A stretch of 28,534 nucleotides of DNA from Streptomyces sp. NRRL F-6676 (lineage in GTDB: Bacteria; Actinomycetota; Actinomycetes; Streptomycetales; Streptomycetaceae), in assembly GCF_000725625.1 (NCBI RefSeq), contig NZ_JOHS01000070.1, forward strand, positions 1 through 28,534, given 5' to 3'. This document shows positions 28,468-28,534 of this stretch, piece after piece. The notes under the pieces were generated by a model, which was given only the letters and a program-made list of their open reading frames with translations, searched no databases and was not told the origin of the DNA. The position numbers and the translations under genes were made by a program. The first letter of the stretch is position 1; each line of letters opens with the position of its first letter.

Positions 28468-28534
28468 GTTTCAGGCGACTTCGAGGTCCTCGACGAGGTG
28501 GCCGTTTTCGAAGCGGGCGCCGGAGCGGACGAGG
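28441..28534 (-). mobile_element. End of another insertion sequence, with transposase C-terminus
   Basis: A minus-strand frame enters from the window's right edge and ends at TGA 28473-28471 with LVRSGARFENGHLVEDLEVA, similar to transposase tails of actinomycete insertion sequences. The family cannot be named from 20 residues. About 30 non-coding bases separate it from the truncated Abi-like gene, consistent with a terminal repeat. The exact boundary is not determinable here. Confidence 0.5.

Overview
The window looks like an accessory region of a high-GC actinomycete, most likely Streptomyces or a close relative. It has very strong GC bias at third codon positions, many GTG and TTG starts, overlapping stop/start pairs, a WhiB-type iron-sulfur regulator, a LexA-type repressor, and three or more insertion-sequence traces. 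Nothing in it is a core housekeeping operon. A mobile or plasmid-like chromosome arm, linear plasmid or genomic island fits best, but no replication, partition or attachment gene is visible that would settle which.

Layout. 1-99 is the tail of an IS630-type transposase. 104-1368 holds an operator-like palindrome cluster, a HTH-headed protein and a small membrane protein, closed by a strong hairpin terminator. 1463-2449 (minus) is a membrane-anchored coiled-coil protein. 2958-4199 is a CoiA-like protein. 4240-4762 (minus) is a run of three tiny genes with overlapping stops and starts. 5158-8916 is one long gene split by a 1680-bp IS5-type element (5822-7501) that carries its own passenger gene. 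Removing the IS and one 3-bp duplication restores an open frame. 8952-9424 is a probably frameshifted gene, 9671-9868 a small ORF, and 10009-11108 (minus) an acetyltransferase pair.

11342-16946 is a plus-strand run: a SNF2 helicase with two N-terminal double-stranded-RNA-binding-like domains, a SWIM zinc-finger protein overlapping it by 4 bases, an open frame without a normal start, and a small membrane protein coupled to that frame. 17091-20592 is the most interesting locus: a HAD-phosphoribosyltransferase fusion, a DprA-like protein and a ComF-like phosphoribosyltransferase. This is the gene logic of the ShosTA phosphoribosyltransferase/DprA anti-phage toxin-antitoxin pair, but with an extra HAD domain and a third gene. 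A convergent DUF6615/restriction-endonuclease-like gene follows (20670-21671).

22076-28467 holds a ParB/sulfiredoxin-like protein, an Imm49-like protein, a second-type LexA, two unknown proteins, a WhiB-like regulator and an Abi-like N-terminal gene that runs into the end of another insertion sequence at the window's right edge.

Taken together, several genes (SNF2+SWIM, HAD-PRTase/DprA/ComF, nuclease-like, Imm49-like and Abi-like) have the profile of a defence or conflict island, littered by transposons. Family names were given by eye from motifs; no database search was run.
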